Source of the DNA: an uncultured Porphyromonadaceae bacterium
GTDB lineage: Bacteria; Bacteroidota; Bacteroidia; Bacteroidales; Coprobacteraceae
Direction: 5' to 3'
Assembly (NCBI GenBank): GCA_900545915.1
Contig: URAV01000001.1
Location: 124,001-188,000, forward strand
DNA length: 64,000 bases
The notes beneath the pieces are model-generated. The model ran no database searches. It was given only the letters and a program-made list of their open reading frames with translations, and had not been told where the DNA came from. The stretch's first letter is position 1, and each line of letters opens with the position of its first letter. The position numbers and the translations under genes are program-made. Below are positions 53,194 through 62,250 of this stretch, one piece after another.

Positions 53194-55746
53194 CTAAAGT
53201 TTAACAACTTGCTGCAATCGGATATCATCAGAAGATGCTCCTACCATAAAAACATAATTTCCTGACGGAGTAAAAAATTCACTTTTCTTTTCATCCCATA
53301 TACGCAATTCTTTTTTAGGTACGGTAATAGTAACCGGAAGAGTTTTCCCCTTAGCAATATGTACCCGTTCAAAGCCCTTCAATTGTTTTATAGGAACTTT
53401 CACTCCTATTTCAGGAAACTGCACATAAACCTGAGCGACTTCATCCCCATTATACTTTCCGCTATTCTTTATCGTAAACGACAGACGCACATTTTCGGCA
53501 TCTTGATCGATAGACAGCTTACGATAATCAAATTTCGTATAACTCAATCCGTAACCGAATGCATATAAAGGTTTTCCGGTGAAATACATATATGTTCGGT
53601 TCTTTTGAACGGCATAATCATCGAAAGGAGGAAGATCGTCCAATGAGCGATAATAGGTAAGCGGTAAACGTCCGGCAGGATTATAATCCCCGAACAAAGC
53701 TTCGGCAACAGCTGTTCCTCCTTGTTCTCCGGGATACCATGCATTAAGGATCGCAGGGACATGTTCGTCCATCCAATTTACAGCCAAAGAACTGCCGGCA
53801 ACCAATACTACTGCCATTTTGGGATTCAACTTATAAGCCTCTTCAATAAAAAGTTCCTGATCCTTAGGCAATTCAATATGGTCACGATCACGACCTTCTC
53901 GTTCAATAGACTTATTGATACCCATAACGGCAATCGTCATATCACATTCCTGAATAGCCTTTTTAGCATCTCCATAAAGGTCGAGAAGAGCCTTTTTATC
54001 AAAATCAGGAGTACGCCAATATAATTTAGCCGAAGCTTCTCCAGCATTATCGAAATACTCGGCTACCAAACGATACTTTTTATCTTTTTCTAATGTCACG
54101 ACTACGCTATCGGTTGTCAACCCTCTATTTTTCCACGAATCGATCACCATCTTATCATCTATATACAAACGACATCCGTCATCCGTCGCAAAAGCAAGAG
54201 TATATTTTCCTGAAACAGACGGAACTAAATCACCACTCCATCGAATCGATAACGGAGATTCGGGAAGGAACGGATCGGGAGCTTGATTAGCCGGTTCAAA
54301 ATTTATATTTTCGTCAGTACGTACTTGAGGACTCCCCTGTAAATGTTTATTATTATAGTACTCGGCTTTCAATCCATTCGGAAAATTCGCTTTAGTGATC
54401 ATTTCATATCCTGAAGATGAAGATTTCCAAGGTGCATAAACGATTTTTACATCATCTCCTACTCGATTTCGGATTCCGTCCAAAACAGACACCGGAACAT
54501 TTACCGGTTTCCCGCTGTAATCTCCGAACTCACAATTTCCGGCATTAATCCCGACTACAGCGATAGATTTCACCTTTTTAGGATTTATCGGCAAAAAATT
54601 ATTTTCGTTTTTCAACAACACAAGACTCTGCCGTGCCGCCTCAAGAGCCATATTTTTATGTTTCTCGCATCCTACGATCGACGGAGACAAGGCATTGTAG
54701 GGGTTTTTCGCAGGATCATCGAACAGTCCCAACATCATGCGGGCACGCAATATCCGGTATGCCGCCGTATCTATTTCAGCTTCACTAACCATATATTGCT
54801 TATAGGCATTCATTAAAGGATCAATATAAACATTATCCCCGCATTCCAAGTCAAGACCGGCTTTCAACGCCAATGTAGCAGCCGCTTCAGGCGTTTTCAC
54901 ATATTTATGGTGAGTAACCAGCAGGCTCGGAGCACCACAATCCGATACGACATAACCGTTAAATCCCCAATCGGTGCGCAATACTTTCTTTAATAACCAC
55001 GTATTCAAAGTACAGGGGACATCGTTAATGGCATTATATGCAGTCATAATCGATTGAGCCTTACCGTCGATAATACAACGCTCAAAGGCCGGAAGATAAT
55101 ATTCTCTCAAATCCCGCTCAGATATTTGAGGATTACATTCAAAACGGTTATGCTCTTCATTATTGGCAGCAAAGTGTTTCGGTGTAGAAACGACCTTTAA
55201 ATAACGAGAATCATTACCCTGCAGCCCTTTCACAAAGGCAACTCCCAATTTACCGGAGAGAAAAGGGTCTTCCCCGTAAGTTTCTGGAGTACGTCCCCAG
55301 CGGGGATCGCGAGCCATATTGACTGTCGGAGACCAAAATGTCAGCAGATCGCTGAAAAGACGTTTCTGATCTTTTCCCCGATTCAACTCATTCCAACGGG
55401 CACGTGCTTCATCCGAAATCACAGTAGAAATTTCATACAGAAAATCGGGATTCCACATACTTGCCAATCCTATGACTTGAGGAAATACGGTAAAATTACC
55501 GGGACGTACTATCCCATGCAACGCTTCATTGCCATGATAATATTTTTCTATTTCCAATCGGGGAATTCCGGGAGAAGTCGCCCGCAATAAAGAAATCTTT
55601 TCCTCGATCGTTAAACGAGATAACAAATCCATAATCCGCTCATGTTGCGGAGCATCCATGTCTTTATACACCTCTTTTTGAGCAAAAAGCGTTCCCGACA
55701 AGACAAAAGCGAAAACGACAAATAGCAATTTTGTTTTATGTTTCAT
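53194..55746 (-). CDS. GH3 beta-glucosidase-type enzyme with PA14 insert (second copy)
   Basis: This 850-residue exported protein has a signal peptide ending TLFAQ. It is a close paralogue of the GH3 at 38445, with the same order of domains: barrel with nucleophile Asp269 (VSDCGAP), PA14 insert (GLKAEYYNN, TDDGCRLYIDDKMVIDSW), acid/base motif SIEREGRDR, and an FN3-like end. It lies outside the polysaccharide region, 38 bp downstream of the polyferredoxin stop on the same strand, so it may be transcribed with redox genes rather than with other hydrolases. The catalytic residues look complete. Confidence 0.92.
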   Translation of the reverse strand: MKHKTKLLFVVFAFVLSGTLFAQKEVYKDMDAPQHERIMDLLSRLTIEEKISLLRATSPGIPRLEIEKYYHGNEALHGIVRPGNFTVFPQVIGLASMWNPDFLYEISTVISDEARARWNELNRGKDQKRLFSDLLTFWSPTVNMARDPRWGRTPETYGEDPFLSGKLGVAFVKGLQGNDSRYLKVVSTPKHFAANNEEHNRFECNPQISERDLREYYLPAFERCIIDGKAQSIMTAYNAINDVPCTLNTWLLKKVLRTDWGFNGYVVSDCGAPSLLVTHHKYVKTPEAAATLALKAGLDLECGDNVYIDPLMNAYKQYMVSEAEIDTAAYRILRARMMLGLFDDPAKNPYNALSPSIVGCEKHKNMALEAARQSLVLLKNENNFLPINPKKVKSIAVVGINAGNCEFGDYSGKPVNVPVSVLDGIRNRVGDDVKIVYAPWKSSSSGYEMITKANFPNGLKAEYYNNKHLQGSPQVRTDENINFEPANQAPDPFLPESPLSIRWSGDLVPSVSGKYTLAFATDDGCRLYIDDKMVIDSWKNRGLTTDSVVVTLEKDKKYRLVAEYFDNAGEASAKLYWRTPDFDKKALLDLYGDAKKAIQECDMTIAVMGINKSIEREGRDRDHIELPKDQELFIEEAYKLNPKMAVVLVAGSSLAVNWMDEHVPAILNAWYPGEQGGTAVAEALFGDYNPAGRLPLTYYRSLDDLPPFDDYAVQKNRTYMYFTGKPLYAFGYGLSYTKFDYRKLSIDQDAENVRLSFTIKNSGKYNGDEVAQVYVQFPEIGVKVPIKQLKGFERVHIAKGKTLPVTITVPKKELRIWDEKKSEFFTPSGNYVFMVGASSDDIRLQQVVKL

Positions 55747-55784
55747 GTTGTATGTATGTATTGTGTTAAGAATTATTCAATTTA

Positions 55785-57311
55785 TTAAAAACCGAAATCA
55801 TCAATTTCCATTTCATCCTCTTTATTTATCTGTATCGGTTTTGCCTGTAAGTGAACGGGATTTCCTTCTATATGGATTGCCCGGAAAGGTCGCACCGGAC
55901 ATACATATTCGCACCCTCCGCAACCTACACAAATATCAGGGTTGATCTTAGGAATTGTCAATCCATCCCTATACGAAACCATTGTAACAGCTTGAGTAGG
56001 ACAATGTTCGGCACATGCTCCACAATTGGTATTATCGGTGTGTACAATACAATTTTCCTCGATAAATACCACATGTCCCACCTGTGTAAGATGCTTCTCC
56101 TCTTTCGTCAAGGGTAATATCGCCTTATTCGGACAGATTTCAGAACAAAGTGTACAATCATAATTACAAAAACCGTTTTCAAAACTCATCACCGGCTGCA
56201 ATATTCCTCCGATTCCGTATTCTAACAATGAAGGTTTCAACACATGAGAGGGGCATTTGCTTACACAAAGATGGCAGGCCGTACAATGTTGGTTAAAATG
56301 CTCTGCGCTGATCGATCCCGGAGGAGACAAAGGGTGCTCTCTTTTATAAGGTTTATTCCCTGTAAGCACCCTCATACTCTGGCTTACCGCCGACTTCGGT
56401 GCTGTTAATGCAACAGCGGTCAGAGTTGCGACAAAAGTACGCTTCGACATATCCGGTCTTTCAGATGAAATATTTTTTGGCAATCCTTTTTTATAGCGCA
56501 AAGTATAAGATATTGCTCCTTGATGACAATTATCGATACAATCAAAACAAACTACACAACGACTATAATCAATTTCATGCTTTTTACTATCGATGCAAGA
56601 AGCCTTACATTTACGGGCACACAACCCGCAACCGTTACACTTAGAGGTATCGATATGTACTTGAAAGAGGGAATACTTCGAAATAAAACCCAATAAAGTT
56701 CCAACCGGACAAACGGTATTACAATATATTCTGCCATAACGATATGCCAAATAGCCGACAATCAATAACGTCATAAGGGCAATAACTAAAGCCGACACAC
56801 TTGTCACGATAATATCCATATAGTAAAACGTATAGTTATCGAACATCGTAAAAATCCATGTTAAGAAATTATTTACGACTAAATACAAGGGCTTGAAAAC
56901 ATTGACTACGATACGTCCGTAAGCACTATAAGGATCGAGTAAACTAACCAAAATCATAAAACCCGAAAAACCGGCAACTACGATCAATAACAATATTCCC
57001 CATCTCCACCGGTTTAATGCCCGACGGTAATCATAATGCTTCTTTTTATTTCGTTTGCGGGAAACCCAGATAACTATATCTTGAAATATTCCCAAAGGAC
57101 AAATAGCAGAGCAATACGATCTTCCGGTCAACCACGTTAATACCAGCAGAAACAACAATATCCCGACATTTAAACCCAATAACGCCGGAATAAATTGTAT
57201 ATGAGCTAAGACATGAAAAGAATCCGGCAAAACTCCGGCAAAATCGACTAAATAGAATGTGAGCAACAGAAATATCGTAAGCGATATCCCTATGCGTATT
57301 TTTCGTAACAT
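55785..57311 (-). CDS. Membrane polyferredoxin with NapH-like N-terminus
   Basis: This 508-residue inner-membrane iron-sulfur protein has several N-terminal membrane helices (to about residue 200). They include the NapH/CcoG-like motifs RSYCSAICPLGIFQD and IYCNTVCPVGTLLG. After that come six 4Fe-4S sites: CNGCGLCARKC, CVVCFDCIDNC, CTACHLCVSKCP, CDCTLCSEICP, NCGACAEHCP and CVGCGGCEYVCP. It should move electrons between a quinone pool and a periplasmic or cytosolic partner. It starts 35 bp after the DUF362 gene, and the two are often found as a pair. Donor and acceptor are not known from sequence. Confidence 0.87.
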   Translation of the reverse strand: MLRKIRIGISLTIFLLLTFYLVDFAGVLPDSFHVLAHIQFIPALLGLNVGILLFLLVLTWLTGRSYCSAICPLGIFQDIVIWVSRKRNKKKHYDYRRALNRWRWGILLLIVVAGFSGFMILVSLLDPYSAYGRIVVNVFKPLYLVVNNFLTWIFTMFDNYTFYYMDIIVTSVSALVIALMTLLIVGYLAYRYGRIYCNTVCPVGTLLGFISKYSLFQVHIDTSKCNGCGLCARKCKASCIDSKKHEIDYSRCVVCFDCIDNCHQGAISYTLRYKKGLPKNISSERPDMSKRTFVATLTAVALTAPKSAVSQSMRVLTGNKPYKREHPLSPPGSISAEHFNQHCTACHLCVSKCPSHVLKPSLLEYGIGGILQPVMSFENGFCNYDCTLCSEICPNKAILPLTKEEKHLTQVGHVVFIEENCIVHTDNTNCGACAEHCPTQAVTMVSYRDGLTIPKINPDICVGCGGCEYVCPVRPFRAIHIEGNPVHLQAKPIQINKEDEMEIDDFGF

Positions 57312-57346
57312 AGTTTATAAGAATTCGATTTACAGCAAAAATATAA

Positions 57347-58285
57347 TTACATCTTTAAACGTTTGACTTTCAGTCCATCCAAATTCATCGTACCAATCTT
57401 CAAAGCTTCTCCCTTAGCCAAATGTCCGACATCTTCCAGCGGCATAGTACGTATCTGATTAAAGAATTTGGTGGCAGCGGTATCTACTGCGACAATATCG
57501 GATGATATAAAAATAGCCTTGGGGGTTACGACATCTGCTGCCGAAGTTCCTCGCGGACCATTACTCTTCAATACCCTATAAGCATCTACGACATTCAGCA
57601 CGGCAGGTTTCCTGAAAGTACAAATATCTGCTATACACTGTTGCAAATCATTCTTATGAAAAGCGCCTCTATCCCAAACAATTCCCATGTGATTTTTCAT
57701 GGATATAGTCAGATTAGCGCCACCGTGATGTTTCAGAATAGGAACATTTATCCACACATCACAATCGAGAATCGCATTATGAATTTTCGCTTTACGCAGA
57801 TTCTTCCCCTGCGGAAGATCGACTTCCCTGTAATAAGTCTCTTCATTAGCCGGAACGACTTTTGCTTTCGCAGCTTCTGCGGCATCTTCTATTCCACTGT
57901 TCTTATAGCATTTACGCCAATCATCACAAGTATGATCAAAAACGACGACCTCTTTCGCTCCTGCTTTATAACACTGAGAAATAATTTCTTTTACGAGTTT
58001 CGGATTCGTATTCCCCGCAAGTTCCGGAACTTTATCCCATCCGATATTAGGTTTAACAACGACTTTATTACCGGGTTTCACAAATTTGCCTATTCCTCCC
58101 ATCCCTGCAATTGCTTTCCGAAACATCATCTCCGGTTCTCCTCCCATAACAGCGACAAGATCATAAGCAGCCCCGGTTTTCACATTCCTGCCGCTTTGAG
58201 CAAGAATATCCATTGCGTCACTAAATTTAAATGTAGAAGCCAAGCCAGCCAAAGCGATTGTTCTTAAAAATTCCCGTCTCTCCAT
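57347..58285 (-). CDS. DUF362 protein with Tat-like signal
   Basis: This 312-residue protein has an N-terminal MERREFLRTIALAG segment like a twin-arginine signal. The DUF362 body contains VKPNIGWDKVPE, VVVFDHTCDDWRKCYKNSGI and WINVPILKHHGGANLTISMKNHMGIVWDR. Family members occur near iron-sulfur proteins, and their function is unclear. Its own sequence has few cysteines and no 4Fe-4S motif, so it probably works with the polyferredoxin encoded 35 bp downstream. It follows the AraC regulator gene on the same strand (143-bp gap). Confidence 0.85.
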   Translation of the reverse strand: MERREFLRTIALAGLASTFKFSDAMDILAQSGRNVKTGAAYDLVAVMGGEPEMMFRKAIAGMGGIGKFVKPGNKVVVKPNIGWDKVPELAGNTNPKLVKEIISQCYKAGAKEVVVFDHTCDDWRKCYKNSGIEDAAEAAKAKVVPANEETYYREVDLPQGKNLRKAKIHNAILDCDVWINVPILKHHGGANLTISMKNHMGIVWDRGAFHKNDLQQCIADICTFRKPAVLNVVDAYRVLKSNGPRGTSAADVVTPKAIFISSDIVAVDTAATKFFNQIRTMPLEDVGHLAKGEALKIGTMNLDGLKVKRLKM

Positions 58286-58428
58286 ATATTTTTATTTGGA
58301 ATCGCCAGGATATTCTGTACAAACAGCCAAAACATAATGAAAACCAGACACCTGAACGATTGTTTTTAACTTTCCAAATATACAAATAAATTATTTTTCA
58401 GCATTATTATTTTTTATGTTTTGAGAAA

Positions 58429-59307
58429 TCAACTCATCCGGTATGCTTTAGGCGTCATTCCTGTATGTTGCTTAAAAAATTTCCCGAAAAAAGAGGGGTT
58501 CGGGAAATTCAGATCGTTCGAAATCTCCTGTATTGTTTTTCGAGTATATTTCAACTGTGATTTAGCATCAAAAATAAGTGCAGTCTTTATCCATTCCGAA
58601 ATCGTCTTTCCGCTTACTTCACGTATTATTCTTGTCAAATACTTATCGGTAAGGCACAATTTCCCGGCATAAAAGCCGACACTCCGTTCTGTTTTATAGT
58701 GGGTTACAATTAGCTGCATCAATTCCTTAAACAATATTTCATTTCTATTCAACTGCTGAGGAGCAGCCATTAATGTGCGTCGAAAAATAGCACTGACTTC
58801 ATAACAAAATCCCATGAACAAAGACTGAACGATCTCTTTACGATAAATATGGTCGGTTCTCATCAATTTGCTCCGAATGAACTCTATAAAAGAGAACAAC
58901 ATCTCAGAATCTTTCTCATCAAGGTTAATTTTCGGATTATCCTTAACATGCAGAAAGAGCTGAATATTAGCTTTCATACTTTTGTCTGACAAAAAATCGG
59001 TAGATGCTCCCATCGCATATAATAAAAGATCATCGCTTCTATCTCCTAACTGAATAATAGAACCGGGTAAAATAAAGAAAAAGTCGTTCGGTTTTACCGA
59101 GTACCGAATAAGATCTATAACCAATTCACAATTTCCGTTACGACATACAATCATGATCAGACCATCCAAACGAAACGGATAATTAAAAGCTGAATCAGGC
59201 ACTTTTCCTTGTATGGACATAAAAAATTCATCGGAAATCTGTTCATCTACATAATTCCGATTCACAGTTTTTTCCATCGAAATAACCGGAATATCTCTCA
59301 CTTTCAT
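58429..59307 (-). CDS. AraC-family transcriptional regulator
   Basis: This 292-residue regulator has an N-terminal cupin-like sensing region (about 40-150) and a C-terminal AraC DNA-binding domain (about 195-292; LTDKYLTRIIREVSGKTISEWI, then FPNPSFFGKFFKQHTGMTPKAYR). The ATG at 59307 is preferred over an in-frame TTG at 59313. It is upstream of, and on the same strand as, the DUF362, polyferredoxin and GH3 genes, so it may control them. A TATATTTG -7 box on the minus strand (59336-59329) lies just before it. Confidence 0.92.
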   Translation of the reverse strand: MKVRDIPVISMEKTVNRNYVDEQISDEFFMSIQGKVPDSAFNYPFRLDGLIMIVCRNGNCELVIDLIRYSVKPNDFFFILPGSIIQLGDRSDDLLLYAMGASTDFLSDKSMKANIQLFLHVKDNPKINLDEKDSEMLFSFIEFIRSKLMRTDHIYRKEIVQSLFMGFCYEVSAIFRRTLMAAPQQLNRNEILFKELMQLIVTHYKTERSVGFYAGKLCLTDKYLTRIIREVSGKTISEWIKTALIFDAKSQLKYTRKTIQEISNDLNFPNPSFFGKFFKQHTGMTPKAYRMS

Positions 59308-59328
59308 AAACAATACACTCTATTGCAA

Positions 59329-59336
59329 CAAATATA
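59329..59336 (-). promoter_or_regulatory. Candidate -7 box before the AraC gene
   Basis: On the minus strand TATATTTG lies 21 bp before the AraC ATG. A CTTG (59363-59360) sits 23 bp further upstream, slightly too far for a standard -33 site. Confidence 0.4.
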
Positions 59337-59400
59337 AAACAATTTTACAAGTTCGCTTACAAGAAATTACGATTAGAGCATTTTTAGAGAAAATCAGAAC

Positions 59401-59431
59401 TTTCCCGATATTCCATTCCCCGTTACCTTTG
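59401..59431 (+). promoter_or_regulatory. Promoter before the metallophosphoesterase lipoprotein
   Basis: TTTC (59401-59404) and TACCTTTG (59424-59431) are separated by 19 bp, with only one base off the TTTG / TAnnTTTG consensus. The -7 box ends 19 bp before the ATG at 59451. Confidence 0.6.
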
Positions 59432-59450
59432 CTTTTGAAAAGTCACATAT

Positions 59451-60272
59451 ATGCCTGAATCAATAAAAAAATATATCGTAAAAATTATTTTCTGCATAGA
59501 AATATCATTCCTTTCGGGATGCGAATTAATAGAATATCATCCATACGATACCCGTATTTACGGCGATAAGGGAATTAATTACACACAAATTGAAAAAATA
59601 GAGAATTCTTGCTCATCAAAAGAATCCATCCATTTTATTCTTATGGGCGACAGCCAACGTTGTTATGACGAAACCGAAGATTTCGTACACCATGTAAACG
59701 CCCGAAATGATATAGATTTTGTTATACACGGAGGAGACGTTTCAGATTTCGGATTAACAAGGGAATTTATCTGGGCTCGTGATATCATGAATAAACTGAA
59801 TGTTCCTTACGTTACTCTCATAGGAAATCACGATGTATTAGGTAACGGAAAAGCAGTCTTCGAAGAGATATTCGGCACTGACAATTTCTCTTTTATAGCG
59901 GGTAAAACTAAATTCGTATGTTTAAATACGAATGCCCTCGAATATGATTATTCACATCCTGTACCGGACTTCAATTTTCTGAATTCGGAAATGACAACCC
60001 GACAAGATGAATATACACAAACCGTTGTCGTAATGCACGCTAAACCGTATTGCGACCAATTCAATAATAATGTTGCAGAATATTTTCATTACACATTGAA
60101 AAATTTCAAAAATCTGAGGTTCTGCCTGCATGCTCACGAACATAACACAAAAGAAACCGATATTTTCGAAGACGGAACAATCTATTACGGATGTCCTTCC
60201 ATGGATAAACGCAGTTACTTGCTATTCACCTTAACTCAAAATGAATACAGTTATGAAGAAATTTTTTTCTAA
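59451..60272 (+). CDS. Metallophosphoesterase lipoprotein
   Basis: This 273-residue lipoprotein has a lipobox Cys at residue 24 (FLSGCELIEYH). The calcineurin-like metallophosphoesterase core follows, with motifs LMGDSQR, IHGGDVSDFG, LIGNHDVLG, VVMHAKPYC and LHAHEHN, which together supply the metal ligands. It should hydrolyse a phosphate ester or diester in the periplasm or at the surface; the substrate is unknown. Its last 20 bp overlap the next gene, so translation of the two is probably linked. Confidence 0.87.
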   Translation: MPESIKKYIVKIIFCIEISFLSGCELIEYHPYDTRIYGDKGINYTQIEKIENSCSSKESIHFILMGDSQRCYDETEDFVHHVNARNDIDFVIHGGDVSDFGLTREFIWARDIMNKLNVPYVTLIGNHDVLGNGKAVFEEIFGTDNFSFIAGKTKFVCLNTNALEYDYSHPVPDFNFLNSEMTTRQDEYTQTVVVMHAKPYCDQFNNNVAEYFHYTLKNFKNLRFCLHAHEHNTKETDIFEDGTIYYGCPSMDKRSYLLFTLTQNEYSYEEIFF

Positions 60273-60876
60273 CTTGCTGGTAATTCTGTTTTCCGTGTAT
60301 CCGCTAAGCCTTTTTGCACAAACAGAAACGGATCATGCGAACGAACGTCTTCTCACGGCATGGCAAAAAATGATACCACGTTATACCAAAATTCAATTTG
60401 CAGGCGGAATGGGTCTGCTTTCGGCAGGTGTCGGGTGGAATTACGGTCACAATAAAAACTGGGAAACAGAAGTATTGTGGGGATTTGTCCCGTCTTTCAG
60501 CAACGATCGAACCAAACTTACCATGACATTACGGGAAAATTATGTTCCTTGGTCTGTACGGCTCGGAAAAGGCTGGAGCTTACAACCTCTAAGTTGCGGT
60601 ATATATATCAATACGATTTTCGACGGGAATTTATGGATCAAAGAACCGAAAAAATATCCGAACGGTTATTATTGGTTTTCTACCAAAATACGTACTCATG
60701 TACAACTCGGACAACGGATATCTTTTTATGATAAAAAATTCATACGCAGAACAATGTCTCTTTTTTACGAATTAAGTACTTGCGACCTCTATATATTGAA
60801 TGCATGCAGTAACCGATATGTTCGATTATCCGATATTTTAAGCCTTTCTTTCGGATTCAGAATACAATTAATCTAA
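60253..60876 (+). CDS. Outer-membrane-type exported protein of unknown function
   Basis: This 207-residue protein has a signal peptide ending SLFAQ from ATG 60253; an upstream ATG at 60241 would add four residues. The mature part has short amphipathic beta strands (FAGGMGLLSAGVGWNYG, TEVLWGFVP, SLSFGFRIQLI) with an aromatic and Gly-rich pattern, suggesting a small outer-membrane barrel. I do not recognise a family. It overlaps the end of the metallophosphoesterase gene by 20 bp, so the two products probably act in one process. Confidence 0.7.
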   Translation: MKKFFSNLLVILFSVYPLSLFAQTETDHANERLLTAWQKMIPRYTKIQFAGGMGLLSAGVGWNYGHNKNWETEVLWGFVPSFSNDRTKLTMTLRENYVPWSVRLGKGWSLQPLSCGIYINTIFDGNLWIKEPKKYPNGYYWFSTKIRTHVQLGQRISFYDKKFIRRTMSLFYELSTCDLYILNACSNRYVRLSDILSLSFGFRIQLI

Positions 60877-60924
60877 TACGCCGTTCGCCTTTTCTGAAAT
60901 TCTACAAAAATTCAGAGTAGGTTA

Positions 60925-60945
60925 AGAGCCTGTCGTCTAAATTTT
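60925..60945. repeat. Short dispersed repeat, copy before aroA
   Basis: AGAGCCTGTCGTCTAAATTTT has three extra bases (GTC duplicated) relative to the other copies and is followed by CCGATAAGG, which is close to the loop of the 11869 copy. It lies between the barrel-type gene and aroA. Confidence 0.5.
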
Positions 60946-60978
60946 CCGATAAGGAATCGATGTTGTCTTATTTTTCGT

Positions 60979-60986
60979 TATTTTTG
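60979..60986 (+). promoter_or_regulatory. Candidate -7 box before aroA
   Basis: TATTTTTG fits TAnnTTTG and ends 24 bp before the chosen aroA ATG. A TTG at 60963-60965 is too close for a normal -33 box, so this is a half-site only. It lies inside the longer reading frame from 60960, which supports the shorter start. Confidence 0.45.
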
Positions 60987-61010
60987 CACGAATCGATAAG
61001 AAAGAATGAC

Positions 61011-62234
61011 ATGAATATCCAAATAACCGCACCATCTTCCTGCCGGATCACGATACAGCTTCCGGCATCGAAAAGTATAAGTAACCGGGCTTTGATATTA
61101 AATGCACTAAGTTACAGCCCATATAATATCCAAAACTTATCGGATTGCGATGATACGCAAGTAATGGTAAAAGCGTTGGAGTCAAATGACAACTATTTCG
61201 ATATCCATGCCGCAGGTACGGCAATGCGATTTATGACGGCATTCTTATCTAAAATCGTAGGAGAATGGATAATTACAGGGTCTGAACGAATGAAACAACG
61301 ACCTATCGGATTATTGGTCGATGCTCTTCGTTCATTAGGTGCTCGTATCGAATACATTGAAAACGAGGGTTATCCTCCCCTTCGGATTTTCGGAAGCGCG
61401 TTAGAAGGCGGGGAATTAAGCCTGAACGGGAATGTCAGTTCTCAATATATTTCTGCTCTTCTGATGATCGCACCTTATATGAAAGCAGGATTGACGCTTA
61501 CTCTCTCCGGAAATATCATTTCGAAGCCGTATATCCTCATGACATTGCAAATGATGAAACAGTTCGGTGTTACCGCTCAATGGAACGGGAATGTCATTCG
61601 TGTAGCTCCGGCAGAATATAAACCTACCGCATTCAAAGTAGAATCGGACTGGTCGGCCGCATCTTATTGGTATGAGATAGCGGCTTTATCTCCTTCAGCC
61701 GAAATAGAATTAATAGGTCTGCAAAAAAACAGCGTACAAGGAGATTCCAAAATCGCCGATTTTTTTATTCCGTTAGGAATAAATACTCAGTTTACCGAAA
61801 CCGGAATAAAACTCAGACGCAATGGCGAGCTGTGCAAAAAATTAACGCTCAACCTCTCCGATCAACCCGATCTGGCACAAACTTTAGTAACGACTTGCGC
61901 GTTTAAGAATATAGCGTTCAGATTTTCGGGTTTACAATCTCTCAAAATCAAAGAAACCGACCGTATCGAAGCTCTGAAACGGGAGCTAAGAAAATTGGGA
62001 TATGTGATTAATGATATACAAAATTCTATTCTCGAATGGAACGGAGAACGTTGTAAAACAGGAGATAGCGTTTCGATCGACACATACGACGATCACCGTA
62101 TGGCTATGGCTTTCGCTCCGGCGGCATTCATACTTCCGGGAATTCAAATCAATCACCCGGAAGTCGTCAGCAAATCATACCCTTCTTTCTGGGACGATAT
62201 GAAAAGCGCCGGGTTTGATATACGGGAACAATAA
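61011..62234 (+). CDS. aroA: 3-phosphoshikimate 1-carboxyvinyltransferase (EPSP synthase)
   Basis: This 407-residue cytosolic shikimate-pathway enzyme makes EPSP from shikimate 3-phosphate and phosphoenolpyruvate. Motifs are LPASKSISNRALILNAL, AAGTAMRFMTAFL, SSQYISALLMIAPY, KETDRIEAL and DDHRMAMAFAPAAF. ATG 61011 (MNIQITAPSS) is chosen because the 17 preceding codons lie over the promoter region and lack family similarity. It is followed by a small membrane-anchored protein and a metal permease on the same strand. Confidence 0.96.
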   Translation: MNIQITAPSSCRITIQLPASKSISNRALILNALSYSPYNIQNLSDCDDTQVMVKALESNDNYFDIHAAGTAMRFMTAFLSKIVGEWIITGSERMKQRPIGLLVDALRSLGARIEYIENEGYPPLRIFGSALEGGELSLNGNVSSQYISALLMIAPYMKAGLTLTLSGNIISKPYILMTLQMMKQFGVTAQWNGNVIRVAPAEYKPTAFKVESDWSAASYWYEIAALSPSAEIELIGLQKNSVQGDSKIADFFIPLGINTQFTETGIKLRRNGELCKKLTLNLSDQPDLAQTLVTTCAFKNIAFRFSGLQSLKIKETDRIEALKRELRKLGYVINDIQNSILEWNGERCKTGDSVSIDTYDDHRMAMAFAPAAFILPGIQINHPEVVSKSYPSFWDDMKSAGFDIREQ

Positions 62235-62250
62235 AACTAACGACAGACAA

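Noticed and set aside
57641..58267. Plus-strand frame of 208 codons opposite the DUF362 gene
   Set aside because: It is entirely antisense to a well-supported gene and shows no start context, signal or family motif.
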